64,000 bases of DNA, from NCBI GenBank assembly GCA_965115815.1, contig OZ220465.1, forward strand, positions 744,001 through 808,000, written 5' to 3'. Numbering within the stretch: position 1 is the first letter of the stretch; each line of letters opens with the position of its first letter. The position numbers were made by a program, and so were the translations under genes. Positions 1 through 9,736 of this stretch are shown one piece after another. The stretch comes from VXPW01 sp965115815 (GTDB lineage Bacteria > Pseudomonadota > Alphaproteobacteria > TMED109). The notes under the pieces were generated by a model that saw only the letters and a program-made list of their open reading frames with translations, did not search any database and was not told the DNA's origin.

Positions 1-1329
1 GCGGGTGTGGCGATTCTCCTCCTTCTGCTCGTGCGGGTTCTGGCCGGGACTCCCGTGTCCGCACAGGAGGATTCGGGCCGGGAGCCGCCGGCGGGCGGGA
101 TCTCTGCCGAGGTCCTGATCGAGGCCGCGCGGACGGCCTTGGTGGCGGGGCAGCCCGAGGATGCGGCGGTCCTTCTCGAGGGGGTGCCGCCGGGCGAGGG
201 GCCGGCCGACGATCTTGATTTCCTGCACGGATCGATTGCGATGCAGCGAGGCGACTGGCAGGGAGCGATCGCGCGGTTCCGGGCGATGCTGGCGCGCAAC
301 CCCGACCTGCCCCGGGTGCGGCTCGACCTGGCGCTGGCGTATTTCCAGGCCGGGGAGGACCGCAACGCAGCGCGGCATTTCCGTCTGGCGCTCGGGTCGG
401 GCCCTCTGCCCGAGGCGGTGCGCGCCAATGCCCTGGCCTTCCTCGACCGGATCCGGCGGCGCAAGCGCTGGTCGGTCACCGGCGCGCTGGCCCTCGCGCC
501 CGACACCAACATCAACGCCGCCACCGATGCACGCCGGATTACGCTGTCCGGCGTGCCCGCCACGCTGTCGGACGAGGCCCGCCGGACCAGCGGGGTCGGG
601 GTGACGGCGAACCTGTACGGAAGCCGCGAGGAGCGGCTCTCGCCCGACCTGCGGTTCCGGGTGGGCGGCGGGCTTCGGACCCGGACCTACCGGGAGGGCG
701 CCTTCAACGACCGCCTGCTCAGCCTGCGCGCCGGTCCGCGCTTTCTGTTCCCCGCGTTCGACCTGCGCACCGAGGGGACCGCCGGCCAGCGCTGGATTGC
801 CGGCGATACGTTCAGCCGGACCCAGGGCATCGAACTGACGGGCAGCTGGCTGGCCGGGCCGACCTGGCGGCTGGGCGCGACGCTCCGGCACGAGCGGGTC
901 GACTATGAGGGATTTCGCGGCCGGGGTACCACGGCTGCGGCCGGGGTCGATCTGGTGCATGCTCTGGGCCCGGCGACGCTGCTGCAGGCGGATGCCGGGT
1001 GGAGCCGCGAGGCGCTGGATCAGAAGGGCTATTCGTGGCGCGCGTTCACGGTCGGATGGTCGGGGTCGCGCGAGCTCCCCCGCGGCTTCGTGGCGAGCGG
1101 GGGAGCGACCCGCGTGTGGCGCCGGTACGGTGCCCCGCTCCCGTGGCTCGGTCCGGACGCGCGGTGGGACCGGACGTGGGCGGCGTGGGTGCGGCTGTCC
1201 AACCGGTATGTCGCACTGTTCGGCTTCATGCCGGAAATCACCGTGCGCTACGAGCGGCGGAAGAGCAACCTCGTGCTCTACGACTACACCCGCGCCGTCG
1301 GCGAACTCGGCGTCGTCAGAACCTTCTGA
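1..1329 (+). CDS. Slam-like outer-membrane lipoprotein translocator (DUF560), copy 1, start outside window
   Basis: Slam (surface lipoprotein assembly modifier) proteins are outer-membrane proteins that move TbpB-type lipoproteins to the cell surface. This copy is open from base 1. By comparison with copy 2, its GTG start lies 11 bases before the window. The protein has a hydrophobic signal segment ending near VSAQ, a helical TPR-like N-terminal region (about residues 30-150, with paired ALA/AYF repeats), then a region rich in alternating aromatic and polar residues typical of a beta-barrel. It ends in phenylalanine, as many outer-membrane proteins do. The family call rests on this architecture and on the TbpB-like fragment next door. 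It ends with TGA. Confidence 0.8.
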   Translation, partial: AGVAILLLLLVRVLAGTPVSAQEDSGREPPAGGISAEVLIEAARTALVAGQPEDAAVLLEGVPPGEGPADDLDFLHGSIAMQRGDWQGAIARFRAMLARNPDLPRVRLDLALAYFQAGEDRNAARHFRLALGSGPLPEAVRANALAFLDRIRRRKRWSVTGALALAPDTNINAATDARRITLSGVPATLSDEARRTSGVGVTANLYGSREERLSPDLRFRVGGGLRTRTYREGAFNDRLLSLRAGPRFLFPAFDLRTEGTAGQRWIAGDTFSRTQGIELTGSWLAGPTWRLGATLRHERVDYEGFRGRGTTAAAGVDLVHALGPATLLQADAGWSREALDQKGYSWRAFTVGWSGSRELPRGFVASGGATRVWRRYGAPLPWLGPDARWDRTWAAWVRLSNRYVALFGFMPEITVRYERRKSNLVLYDYTRAVGELGVVRTF

Positions 1330-1464
1330 CGGCCAGGGGCCGCACGCGGCCGACCGCAGGATCCCGTCGCCGGCGCCCCGCCCGGCTCCGGACCTTGGAC
1401 TCCATGCTGCTTCCGCATGGCGGGTGTCCGCATGGCGGGGTGCGTTTCGACGAACGTGCGGAGG

Positions 1465-1884
1465 ATCCGGATCCAACCCTCTCCGATTTCCGAACAAAGC
1501 GGCAATTCGGTGGTGACGGCGGACTTTGCGAAGAATACCGTCAAGGTCAACCTGCACCAGCTTGCCATGCTTGAGGGCGACATTTCCGGCAACATGTTCT
1601 CGGGGACCAAGATCTCCGACGTCAAGGACGGAAAGGGGAATCTGGCCGCCGCGGCCGATGGAAGCGGCTTCACGGGCGCGTTCAGCGGCAGCTTCTTTGG
1701 GTCGGCGGCCGAGGAGGTCGGCGGCGTGTTCGACTACACGTCGGAGGACAAGGGCGCGTTCCGCGGCGCCTTCGGCGGCTCGAAGTCCGGCATGCCGATG
1801 GCCGAGACGGTCGCGACGACAGGGGGTCCCGTCCCGGGCGGCTTTAAGCTGATCGATCGTCGGATGGACCGTCTGCCCGAATAG
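1465..1884 (+). pseudogene. 3' fragment of a TbpB-like surface lipoprotein gene (Slam substrate), copy 1
   Basis: The frame encodes a glycine-rich beta-barrel module (VTADFAKNTVKV, FTGAFSGSFFG, GVFDYTSEDKGAFRGAFGG), which matches the C-terminal barrel domain of TbpB-like and HphA-like lipoproteins. Those are the usual cargo of Slam. There is no signal peptide or lipobox. The open frame runs back to an ATG at 1417, but that part is spacer from behind the Slam gene joined at the GGATCC junction, so it is unlikely to be native. It ends with TAG just before a terminator. I infer a 5' truncation made by the tandem duplication, with the intact gene expected upstream of the window. Confidence 0.65.
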
Positions 1885-1910
1885 GCGCCGCCGCCACGGC
1901 CCTGGCGACA

Positions 1911-1953
1911 CCGGGGCGCCCGGTCCATCGGGCCCGGGCGCCCCGGTTTTTTT
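1911..1953 (+). terminator. Rho-independent terminator after the lipoprotein fragment
   Basis: A perfect 12-bp GC-rich stem (CCGGGGCGCCCG at 1911-1922 with CGGGCGCCCCGG at 1935-1946) is followed by seven T residues. It separates the lipoprotein fragment from the next Slam gene 26 bp later. This implies the Slam gene has its own start signal or depends on read-through. Confidence 0.9.
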
Positions 1954-1978
1954 CCGCAGCGGACCGGGAACTCTGTGC

Positions 1979-3319
1979 GTGCATCGATCTGCGGGTGTGG
2001 CGATTCTCCTCCTTCTGCTCGTGCGGGTTCTGGCCGGGACTCCCGTGTCCGCACAGGAGGATTCGGGCCGGGAGCCGCCGGCGGGCGGGATCTCTGCCGA
2101 GGTCCTGATCGAGGCCGCGCGGACGGCCTTGGTGGCGGGGCAGCCCGAGGATGCGGCGGTCCTTCTCGAGGGGGTGCCGCCGGGCGAGGGGCCGGCCGAC
2201 GATCTTGATTTCCTGCACGGATCGATTGCGATGCAGCGAGGCGACTGGCAGGGAGCGATCGCGCGGTTCCGGGCGATGCTGGCGCGCAACCCCGACCTGC
2301 CCCGGGTGCGGCTCGACCTGGCGCTGGCGTATTTCCAGGCCGGGGAGGACCGCAACGCAGCGCGGCATTTCCGTCTGGCGCTCGGGTCGGGCCCTCTGCC
2401 CGAGGCGGTGCGCGCCAATGCCCTGGCCTTCCTCGACCGGATCCGGCGGCGCAAGCGCTGGTCGGTCACCGGCGCGCTGGCCCTCGCGCCCGACACCAAC
2501 ATCAACGCCGCCACCGATGCACGCCGGATTACGCTGTCCGGCGTGCCCGCCACGCTGTCGGACGAGGCCCGCCGGACCAGCGGGGTCGGGGTGACGGCGA
2601 ACCTGTACGGAAGCCGCGAGGAGCGGCTCTCGCCCGACCTGCGGTTCCGGGTGGGCGGCGGGCTTCGGACCCGGACCTACCGGGAGGGCGCCTTCAACGA
2701 CCGCCTGCTCAGCCTGCGCGCCGGTCCGCGCTTTCTGTTCCCCGCGTTCGACCTGCGCACCGAGGGGACCGCCGGCCAGCGCTGGATTGCCGGCGATACG
2801 TTCAGCCGGACCCAGGGCATCGAACTGACGGGCAGCTGGCTGGCCGGGCCGACCTGGCGGCTGGGCGCGACGCTCCGGCACGAGCGGGTCGACTATGAGG
2901 GATTTCGCGGCCGGGGTACCACGGCTGCGGCCGGGGTCGATCTGGTGCATGCTCTGGGCCCGGCGACGCTGCTGCAGGCGGATGCCGGGTGGAGCCGCGA
3001 GGCGCTGGATCAGAAGGGCTATTCGTGGCGCGCGTTCACGGTCGGATGGTCGGGGTCGCGCGAGCTCCCCCGCGGCTTCGTGGCGAGCGGGGGAGCGACC
3101 CGCGTGTGGCGCCGGTACGGTGCCCCGCTCCCGTGGCTCGGTCCGGACGCGCGGTGGGACCGGACGTGGGCGGCGTGGGTGCGGCTGTCCAACCGGTATG
3201 TCGCACTGTTCGGCTTCATGCCGGAAATCACCGTGCGCTACGAGCGGCGGAAGAGCAACCTCGTGCTCTACGACTACACCCGCGCCGTCGGCGAACTCGG
3301 CGTCGTCAGAACCTTCTGA
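1979..3319 (+). CDS. Slam-like outer-membrane lipoprotein translocator (DUF560), copy 2
   Basis: This is the complete version of the triplicated gene: 446 residues from a GTG start, 26 bp after the terminator. The signal peptide is the leucine run around residues 7-19 with likely cleavage after VSA. A TPR-like periplasmic region spans about 30-150. The remaining ~290 residues look like a transmembrane barrel and end V-V-R-T-F. The length suits Slam proteins, usually about 450-500 residues. No clear Shine-Dalgarno is visible before the GTG. An alternative GTG at 1997 would shorten the leader by six residues. Confidence 0.85.
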   Translation: MHRSAGVAILLLLLVRVLAGTPVSAQEDSGREPPAGGISAEVLIEAARTALVAGQPEDAAVLLEGVPPGEGPADDLDFLHGSIAMQRGDWQGAIARFRAMLARNPDLPRVRLDLALAYFQAGEDRNAARHFRLALGSGPLPEAVRANALAFLDRIRRRKRWSVTGALALAPDTNINAATDARRITLSGVPATLSDEARRTSGVGVTANLYGSREERLSPDLRFRVGGGLRTRTYREGAFNDRLLSLRAGPRFLFPAFDLRTEGTAGQRWIAGDTFSRTQGIELTGSWLAGPTWRLGATLRHERVDYEGFRGRGTTAAAGVDLVHALGPATLLQADAGWSREALDQKGYSWRAFTVGWSGSRELPRGFVASGGATRVWRRYGAPLPWLGPDARWDRTWAAWVRLSNRYVALFGFMPEITVRYERRKSNLVLYDYTRAVGELGVVRTF

Positions 3320-3454
3320 CGGCCAGGGGCCGCACGCGGCCGACCGCAGGATCCCGTCGCCGGCGCCCCGCCCGGCTCCGGACCTTGGACTCCATGCTGC
3401 TTCCGCATGGCGGGTGTCCGCATGGCGGGGTGCGTTTCGACGAACGTGCGGAGG

Positions 3455-3874
3455 ATCCGGATCCAACCCTCTCCGATTTCCGAACAAAGCGGCAATTCGG
3501 TGGTGACGGCGGACTTTGCGAAGAATACCGTCAAGGTCAACCTGCACCAGCTTGCCATGCTTGAGGGCGACATTTCCGGCAACATGTTCTCGGGGACCAA
3601 GATCTCCGACGTCAAGGACGGAAAGGGGAATCTGGCCGCCGCGGCCGATGGAAGCGGCTTCACGGGCGCGTTCAGCGGCAGCTTCTTTGGGTCGGCGGCC
3701 GAGGAGGTCGGCGGCGTGTTCGACTACACGTCGGAGGACAAGGGCGCGTTCCGCGGCGCCTTCGGCGGCTCGAAGTCCGGCATGCCGATGGCCGAGACGG
3801 TCGCGACGACAGGGGGTCCCGTCCCGGGCGGCTTTAAGCTGATCGATCGTCGGATGGACCGTCTGCCCGAATAG
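3455..3874 (+). pseudogene. 3' fragment of a TbpB-like surface lipoprotein gene, copy 2
   Basis: Identical to the fragment at 1465-1884: the C-terminal barrel domain without signal peptide or lipobox, joined at its 5' side to Slam downstream spacer through GGATCC. Confidence 0.65.
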
Positions 3875-3900
3875 GCGCCGCCGCCACGGCCCTGGCGACA

Positions 3901-3943
3901 CCGGGGCGCCCGGTCCATCGGGCCCGGGCGCCCCGGTTTTTTT
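3901..3943 (+). terminator. Rho-independent terminator, second repeat unit
   Basis: Exact repeat, 1,990 bp on, of the 12-bp stem and T7 terminator at 1911-1953. Confidence 0.9.
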
Positions 3944-3968
3944 CCGCAGCGGACCGGGAACTCTGTGC

Positions 3969-5309
3969 GTGCATCGATCTGCGGGTGTGGCGATTCTCCT
4001 CCTTCTGCTCGTGCGGGTTCTGGCCGGGACTCCCGTGTCCGCACAGGAGGATTCGGGCCGGGAGCCGCCGGCGGGCGGGATCTCTGCCGAGGTCCTGATC
4101 GAGGCCGCGCGGACGGCCTTGGTGGCGGGGCAGCCCGAGGATGCGGCGGTCCTTCTCGAGGGGGTGCCGCCGGGCGAGGGGCCGGCCGACGATCTTGATT
4201 TCCTGCACGGATCGATTGCGATGCAGCGAGGCGACTGGCAGGGAGCGATCGCGCGGTTCCGGGCGATGCTGGCGCGCAACCCCGACCTGCCCCGGGTGCG
4301 GCTCGACCTGGCGCTGGCGTATTTCCAGGCCGGGGAGGACCGCAACGCAGCGCGGCATTTCCGTCTGGCGCTCGGGTCGGGCCCTCTGCCCGAGGCGGTG
4401 CGCGCCAATGCCCTGGCCTTCCTCGACCGGATCCGGCGGCGCAAGCGCTGGTCGGTCACCGGCGCGCTGGCCCTCGCGCCCGACACCAACATCAACGCCG
4501 CCACCGATGCACGCCGGATTACGCTGTCCGGCGTGCCCGCCACGCTGTCGGACGAGGCCCGCCGGACCAGCGGGGTCGGGGTGACGGCGAACCTGTACGG
4601 AAGCCGCGAGGAGCGGCTCTCGCCCGACCTGCGGTTCCGGGTGGGCGGCGGGCTTCGGACCCGGACCTACCGGGAGGGCGCCTTCAACGACCGCCTGCTC
4701 AGCCTGCGCGCCGGTCCGCGCTTTCTGTTCCCCGCGTTCGACCTGCGCACCGAGGGGACCGCCGGCCAGCGCTGGATTGCCGGCGATACGTTCAGCCGGA
4801 CCCAGGGCATCGAACTGACGGGCAGCTGGCTGGCCGGGCCGACCTGGCGGCTGGGCGCGACGCTCCGGCACGAGCGGGTCGACTATGAGGGATTTCGCGG
4901 CCGGGGTACCACGGCTGCGGCCGGGGTCGATCTGGTGCATGCTCTGGGCCCGGCGACGCTGCTGCAGGCGGATGCCGGGTGGAGCCGCGAGGCGCTGGAT
5001 CAGAAGGGCTATTCGTGGCGCGCGTTCACGGTCGGATGGTCGGGGTCGCGCGAGCTCCCCCGCGGCTTCGTGGCGAGCGGGGGAGCGACCCGCGTGTGGC
5101 GCCGGTACGGTGCCCCGCTCCCGTGGCTCGGTCCGGACGCGCGGTGGGACCGGACGTGGGCGGCGTGGGTGCGGCTGTCCAACCGGTATGTCGCACTGTT
5201 CGGCTTCATGCCGGAAATCACCGTGCGCTACGAGCGGCGGAAGAGCAACCTCGTGCTCTACGACTACACCCGCGCCGTCGGCGAACTCGGCGTCGTCAGA
5301 ACCTTCTGA
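3969..5309 (+). CDS. Slam-like outer-membrane lipoprotein translocator (DUF560), copy 3
   Basis: Same 446-residue protein as copy 2. Downstream the unit continues only to 5454, so this copy has no lipoprotein fragment behind it. The sequence after 5454 is probably the original right flank of the unduplicated locus. An ISAs1-type relic begins 25 bp later. Confidence 0.85.
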   Translation: MHRSAGVAILLLLLVRVLAGTPVSAQEDSGREPPAGGISAEVLIEAARTALVAGQPEDAAVLLEGVPPGEGPADDLDFLHGSIAMQRGDWQGAIARFRAMLARNPDLPRVRLDLALAYFQAGEDRNAARHFRLALGSGPLPEAVRANALAFLDRIRRRKRWSVTGALALAPDTNINAATDARRITLSGVPATLSDEARRTSGVGVTANLYGSREERLSPDLRFRVGGGLRTRTYREGAFNDRLLSLRAGPRFLFPAFDLRTEGTAGQRWIAGDTFSRTQGIELTGSWLAGPTWRLGATLRHERVDYEGFRGRGTTAAAGVDLVHALGPATLLQADAGWSREALDQKGYSWRAFTVGWSGSRELPRGFVASGGATRVWRRYGAPLPWLGPDARWDRTWAAWVRLSNRYVALFGFMPEITVRYERRKSNLVLYDYTRAVGELGVVRTF

Positions 5310-5479
5310 CGGCCAGGGGCCGCACGCGGCCGACCGCAGGATCCCGTCGCCGGCGCCCCGCCCGGCTCCGGACCTTGGACTCCATGCTGCTTCCGCATGG
5401 CGGGTGTCCGCATGGCGGGGTGCGTTTCGACGAACGTGCGGAGGATCCGGATCCCTTCCGGCGTGGTTCGGTGCCCGGC

Positions 5480-6563
5480 CAAGGCCATCCCACGCTAGGT
5501 TTGTTGGAAGGCTGGGTTCTGCGGGTTCCGGATGATTCGGATTTGTGCTGGCTTTTTGTGAAGCGGTGTGGTATCCGTGGTGGTCATGGAGCGTGCAGCG
5601 GATGTGTTCGAGACGACCCCGGAGGGTTTTGCGCTCCGGGATGTGGTGGTGCGCCTTGCGCGGCCGGATGAGGTGTGTCGCTGGAACCGTGTGGTGGACC
5701 GTCATCACGATCTGGGTTTCCATCAATTTGCGGGTCGAGGTCTGCGCTCCGTATTCACGTGGCGCGGGCAGTGGATGGGCGCTGCGGGCGGGCAAACGGG
5801 CGCCTTCCGCGGTGCGCCGCGGGACCGTGGGATGGGCGGACGCCGCGAGGAACCGTTGGAGCGGCTGCACCGGATCGGAAACCCCACGAGGTTTGTGATT
5901 CTGGGAGGTCGCCGGGCGTTTCGGGGTCTTGCCTCGTGTGCGTGGTCGCGGATGGAGCGGCGTCTCAGCGACGACGGGGAGGCTGCGTACGGCACTCCGT
6001 TGCGGGTGGCAGAGTCGTGGGGCTCGCCGACGAAGTTCCGCGGCACCCCTGTACCAGGCGGCGAACGGGACGTGCGTGGGCAGGAGCAAGGGCGATGCGT
6101 GCGCCCACGGGCGCGATCCCGATCCGCACGGGGAGGCGAAGGATCGGTACGGGGTTCCGCTGCGTCGCGACGCCGGTCGTCGGGTGCGGGATCGTGCGCC
6201 GCTTCCTGCGGCGTGGGCGTTGCGGGCGACGCAGAGCGGCCGGTCGGCGCGGGCGTTGCGCTCGATGTACCCGCATGGTGCGGCGCTTTCCGACATCCGG
6301 CGCGCGGCAGGGGCGCACGCACGGCATCGCTTCGGTGCGGCCCGTGCGGGTGCGGGCGCGGCGAGCGAATCGGCACGGCGCGGTGGCGGCGGCACGCTCC
6401 GCGAAGGCGATGACGCAGAAGGATCTGGCGCCGATCGGTGCGTGGAAGAACCCGGACACCGGCCGGTAGGAACCGGTGTCCCAGTCGACCGTGCACCGGG
6501 TGCTGCAGAACCCCGACCCGGCGTGGATCGAGGAGGCTCTGCGGCGCTGGGCGCAGCCGCGCC
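5480..6563 (+). pseudogene. ISAs1/DUF4338 element, copy 1: left end and decayed DUF4338 gene
   Basis: The left end (CAAGGCCATCCCACGCTAG) matches the ends of the complete copies at 50064 and 61755. Broken frames encode DUF4338 pieces (VVRLARPDEVCRWNRVVD, RRAFRGLASCAWSRMERRL) and then the first residues of the transposase (STVHRVLQNPDPAWIEEAL). Several indels shift the frame, for example around 6041, and a UAG stands at 6467 between the two parts. The copy stops at 6563, where IS5-related sequence follows, so the transposase core is missing. Confidence 0.8.
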
Positions 6564-6773
6564 CTGCCTATGACTCAGAGCCTGTGCGGAAACTATTGAG
6601 CGACCCCGATTCTGGTATCTGTGATGTGGCTGGAGAGTACATCGGGATCAAACAAGCCCATTCCACATCTGTCAGATTGCTTTCGAAGCGGTCTCTCCGA
6701 CGCCGATACTTTGCACGAGCGGCCCCGATTCGAGCCTCTACGATGTGGTTGGCGACGACATTGGGAGGATGCC

Positions 6774-7172
6774 ATGGCTTGGAGCGAGACCGCTCGTGCG
6801 AAGTATCCGCGTCGGGGAAACCGCTTCGAACGCGATCGGACCGACGCGGAATGGGCTCGTTTGGAGCCGCTGCTTCCGGCACCGTCGTCGACGGGTCGTC
6901 CCCGTGAGGTGGACCTGCGCGAGGTAGTGAACGCGCTGCTGTATCCGTGGATGACGGGTTGCCAGTGGCGTGCGCTACCGCCTTGTTTTCCTGCGATTTC
7001 GACGGTCCGGTACGATGTTTACCGGTGGCGTAACCAGGGCCTGTATGGGGATCTCGTGGCGGCGTTGCGGGGTCCGGCCCGGGCGCTGGAGGGCCGGCGT
7101 TCGACGACGACGGCGGGGGTGATCGACCGTCCGTCCGTGAAGACGACGGAGAGTGGTGGTCCGAGTGGCTAG
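6774..7172 (+). pseudogene. IS5-family transposase, N-terminal part
   Basis: From an ATG after GGGAGG, the protein starts MAWSETARAKYPRRG and continues with the N-terminal domain of IS5-type transposases (DAEWARLEPLLPAPS, LREVVNALLYPWMTGCQWR, YRWRNQGLYGDL). It is cut at about 7169 by the end of IS630 copy A before any catalytic DDE motif. The preceding 200 bp (from 6575) is a repeated IS5 end sequence (GAGCCTGT-CGGAAACTATTGAGCG) seen again at 11886 and, inverted, near 18200-18240. Confidence 0.75.
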
Positions 7173-8569
7173 TAGTACGGAATCATTGGATTGCTGGGTA
7201 TAGAGACTTCAGTTTCACCCGGGCGTCTGCCGTCGTGAACCGCCAGTCGACCGTGCCGCCGGCCGCGTTGCGGCGCTTGACCCACGCCGCGGTCTCCCGC
7301 AGCATGGTGGCGCGGTCAGGAATGCGTCGTCGAAGACATTGTCGCGACAACGCGCCGATTTCGATCTCGGCCCTGTTGAGCCAGCTTCCGTGCTTCGGCG
7401 TGTACCGAAACTCGAACCGCTTTCGCACTCGCATGGCCTCCCGGGGTGCAAAGGCCTCATACAACGATGCGGGGCCGTGCGTGTTCAGGTTGTCCATGAC
7501 CCGTACAATCTTCTTTCCGGGGATAGGATCGTCCGCGAGTTCCCGGATGAACTGCGCCCAGTCCCGCGCCGTGCGGCGGTCGGTGACTTTCACCGTACGC
7601 CAGTTTTCGTTGGGCGCGAACGCCAGGAAGAGATTGGCCGTGCCGTTTCGCTCGTATTCGTAGTCGACGATTTCCGGCTGCCCGGGCCGCACGGGGCGGG
7701 GAAGGCGGGTTTCCTTGGTCTGCTGCCGACTGGTCTCATCCATGCAAACCCGAACCTCGTCTTCGGCAACATCCCGCTGATACGTGTCCAGTACCTCCTC
7801 CATCGCCGCCACGAACGGCGCGTTGCGGCTCGGGGGAATGCACCCGTACGGCTTCAGCCAAGGCTTGATCTCCTTTTTTTAGAGTCTTCCGTACCGTTTC
7901 CTTCGAGATGCTCTCGACGATCTCCATCTCCATCCGACGGCCGGCCAGCAGCTTCAGCGTCCAGCGGACACAGCCCTTGGGCGGGGAAGAACCGGCCAAA
8001 GCCACCCGCTTCGCCTCCTTTGCCCCGTCCAGGAGTTTCGGTCGGCGGTTCTCCTGCTCCCGGCGGCGGAGGGCGGCCTCCAGACCCTCCAGAACACAGC
8101 GCTTGCACAGGCGTTCGACCGTCGCACCGCCGATGCCCAGGCCACGCGCGATGTCGACATCCCGGAGTTTGCCGCCGTCGCGCCCCTCGTCTGCCATCAG
8201 CAGAATCTGCGCCCGACGACGACGCCAGGCGGCTCCGGTACCGTCGACGATCGCCTGGAGTTCCCGGCGCTCCGACGCCGAAAGGCTCACTCGATAGAGC
8301 TTCCTGCCCTGAGGATTGGCCATGATCCACTCCGATCCCCGCACCGAACCCCTGCAGGCAGGCTCGGTTCCCGGAAACCGGATCCGTCCGATCCCCAAGA
8401 GAGTGTGGGCGCCGGCACGTTCGGCATCGGGTCGGTGGGGATGAACCAGAGAGCGCCGTACCGATCGGGCGCTCACGCGTGCCGACACGCACCGACACGG
8501 GGCCGACACGCACCGACACGGAAATCTTGCCAGAATACTATCGTCAGTTCAACGTTTCCGTACTACTAG
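7169..8569 (-). mobile_element. IS630-family insertion sequence, copy A (complete)
   Basis: About 1.4 kb bounded by the inverted ends CTAGTAGTACGGAA and TTCCGTACTACTAG. IS630 elements insert at TA; here the target looks like CTAG in every copy. Five copies occur in the window (7169, 12430, 42446, 53334, 57956). Near the 5' end there are several CCGACAC iterons. Confidence 0.9.
7183..8323 (-). CDS. IS630-family transposase, two frames joined by a -1 slip site
   Basis: Starts at ATG 8323 (MANPQGRKLYRV), with a helix-turn-helix region (DIARGLGIGGATVERLCKR). The first frame leaves the transposase frame at an A7 run near 7874-7880. The second carries the DDE core: VCMDETSRQQ, VMDNLNTHGPASLYEAF and the HGSWLNRAEIEIGALSRQC box with the last acidic residue. 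The A7 run occurs at the same place in all five copies, which suggests programmed -1 frameshifting. A fused product would be about 380 residues, usual for the family. This copy looks potentially functional. Confidence 0.85.
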
Positions 8570-8761
8570 TGTCTGCACGGAAAATCACAACACATTGTAT
8601 ATGCAACCATATTTGGAATCTGGAGAACCGAAGATTCCTTCTTTGATGGCATATGACGACATATTCCGCTGGAATCAGGCTGGATTCGATGAATCTTCGC
8701 CCTGTCAATATTGGGATTTCATTCATGTAATCAGACTCTTAGGGATTTTCCGGGCAGGCAT
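8569..8761 (+). mobile_element. 193-bp MITE (ISNCY-like ends), copy 1
   Basis: Matches the 193-bp element found at 11442, 11641, 19928, 37036 and 42250. It starts GTGTCTGCACGG and ends GGGCAGGCAT (last base changed from C). Its right side is immediately followed by TATCTA, the terminal hexamer of the IS66-type element. Its left side abuts IS630 copy A, so the left target duplicate is lost. It has no coding capacity and is AT-richer than its surroundings. Confidence 0.85.
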
Positions 8762-9072
8762 TATCTACTCACCCCCCCCGACTGATGACGAATCGTTTTT
8801 CCTGACGGGTTCGGATCCGGCATGGTTCCGTGCCCCTTTCCCTCGCTCGCGGCCGAGGACCGGATGCACGGGGTCCGGTTGACAAGAAGTGGGTCGATCT
8901 TCGGCTTCCGCTCCCCGTTCCGGCCTTGTGGGGAGGGGTCCGCAACGCGACCGGGCACGCACCTCGCGCGGGACGTCGCGGGTCCGTCGTGCGGTGCGGT
9001 GGAGCGGGTTCCGTGGGCTGCCGTTCCCCTCCGCCGGAGATCTGTGCTTGACGTTGTAGGAGGGGCACTCTC

Positions 9073-9149
9073 CAAGATGGGCCATCGGGGCGGACCGCGT
9101 CGGAGGTGTGGATGGCGGCAGGGTAGGGATCGAAGGCGACGACGGGTCG
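9073..9149 (+). repeat. 77-bp direct repeat, left copy
   Basis: From CAAGATGGGCCATCGGGG to GACGGGTCG; repeated with about two differences at 9737-9813. The pair brackets an IS4/DUF4338 fragment. It is much longer than a normal target duplication and suggests recombination or a failed insertion. Confidence 0.85.
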
Positions 9150-9186
9150 ATCGCCCGGCGGGGCAAAGGCATTCGGATCTGTGCGT

Positions 9187-9736
9187 CGCGGTGACGGCGG
9201 TTTTCCCATACCGGCAAGCCTTGGATAGGAGGTGACGTTTCGGTGCGTGGGCGGGTCGTCACGCACCGCTTGACCAGCGCCCGCCGATTCGCATGATGCG
9301 GTCGAATCGTGGCTGCGGGAATCCCCATGGACCCGCGAATCGTCGACCTGAAGTCGACCCCCTTTTCGGGCCGCCGCCGGACCCGCCAGCCGATCGCGGA
9401 GGTCCGGGAGACCGTGGGTCGGTGTTCCCCCTGCCGCCGCAACGAGCGGGCGAAGACCCTCTGCGAGCACCTTCCCTGGACGACGGCGAAGGGCGGCTCC
9501 AAGGTCGGGGCCGGCCTCGGGATGCTGGAGACCTTGGAGCGCCACGGCATCCGGACGTGGCCGCCCGTGCGCGAGGACCCCGTCCGCGACCGGGCCGCTG
9601 CCCCGGTCTGGACCTCAGCCTCCGACCCGCAGCCGGAGATCGTGGCTCCGCGGTCGGAACTGCGCCTGCTTTGCGTCGAGCCGGTCCCCGACCCCGAGGG
9701 GCGGCAGCTGGGGAACGCCTTCGTCGACCGGCACCA
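9187..9736 (+). pseudogene. IS4/DUF4338 element fragment (5' end and DUF4338 N-terminus)
   Basis: Matches the first ~530 bp of the element at 24208-26643. It has the same left end (GCATTCGGAT), then a frame beginning MDPRIVDLKSTP and the helical N-terminal part of DUF4338 (RAKTLCEHLPWTTAKGG, GMLETLERHGI), then VEPVPDPEGRQLGNAFVDRH. It breaks off exactly where the second 77-bp repeat begins, so the conserved DUF4338 core and the transposase are missing. Confidence 0.75.

Larger units (their letters stand above)
1..5454 (+). repeat. Three tandem copies of a 1,990-bp Slam/TbpB-like unit
   Basis: The sequence from base 1 recurs at 1991 and 3981 with a fixed 1,990-bp period. By eye the copies are identical, and their three Slam proteins are the same apart from the first start, which lies before the window. 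Each unit holds a Slam-like gene, a spacer, the 3' part of a lipoprotein gene and a terminator. The third copy follows the others exactly to GGATCCGGATCC at about 5454 and then departs, so that motif marks the duplication junction. Identity implies very recent amplification; a collapsed or expanded assembly cannot be excluded from sequence alone. Confidence 0.95.

Noticed and set aside
1417..1464. ATG-initiated start for the TbpB-like fragment
   Set aside because: This stretch is the spacer behind the Slam gene, joined by the duplication. It gives no signal peptide and matches the unrelated right flank of copy 3.
1844..6395. Very long minus-strand open frames (about 850-900 codons) across the Slam repeats
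   Set aside because: They lie opposite the Slam genes, are rich in Arg/Pro/Ala, have no motifs, and repeat with the tandem unit. They are by-products of high G+C.
7339..8325. Long plus-strand frames inside IS630 copies
   Set aside because: They are antisense to the transposase with its DDE and HTH motifs, and recur in every IS630 copy simply because the element is repeated.
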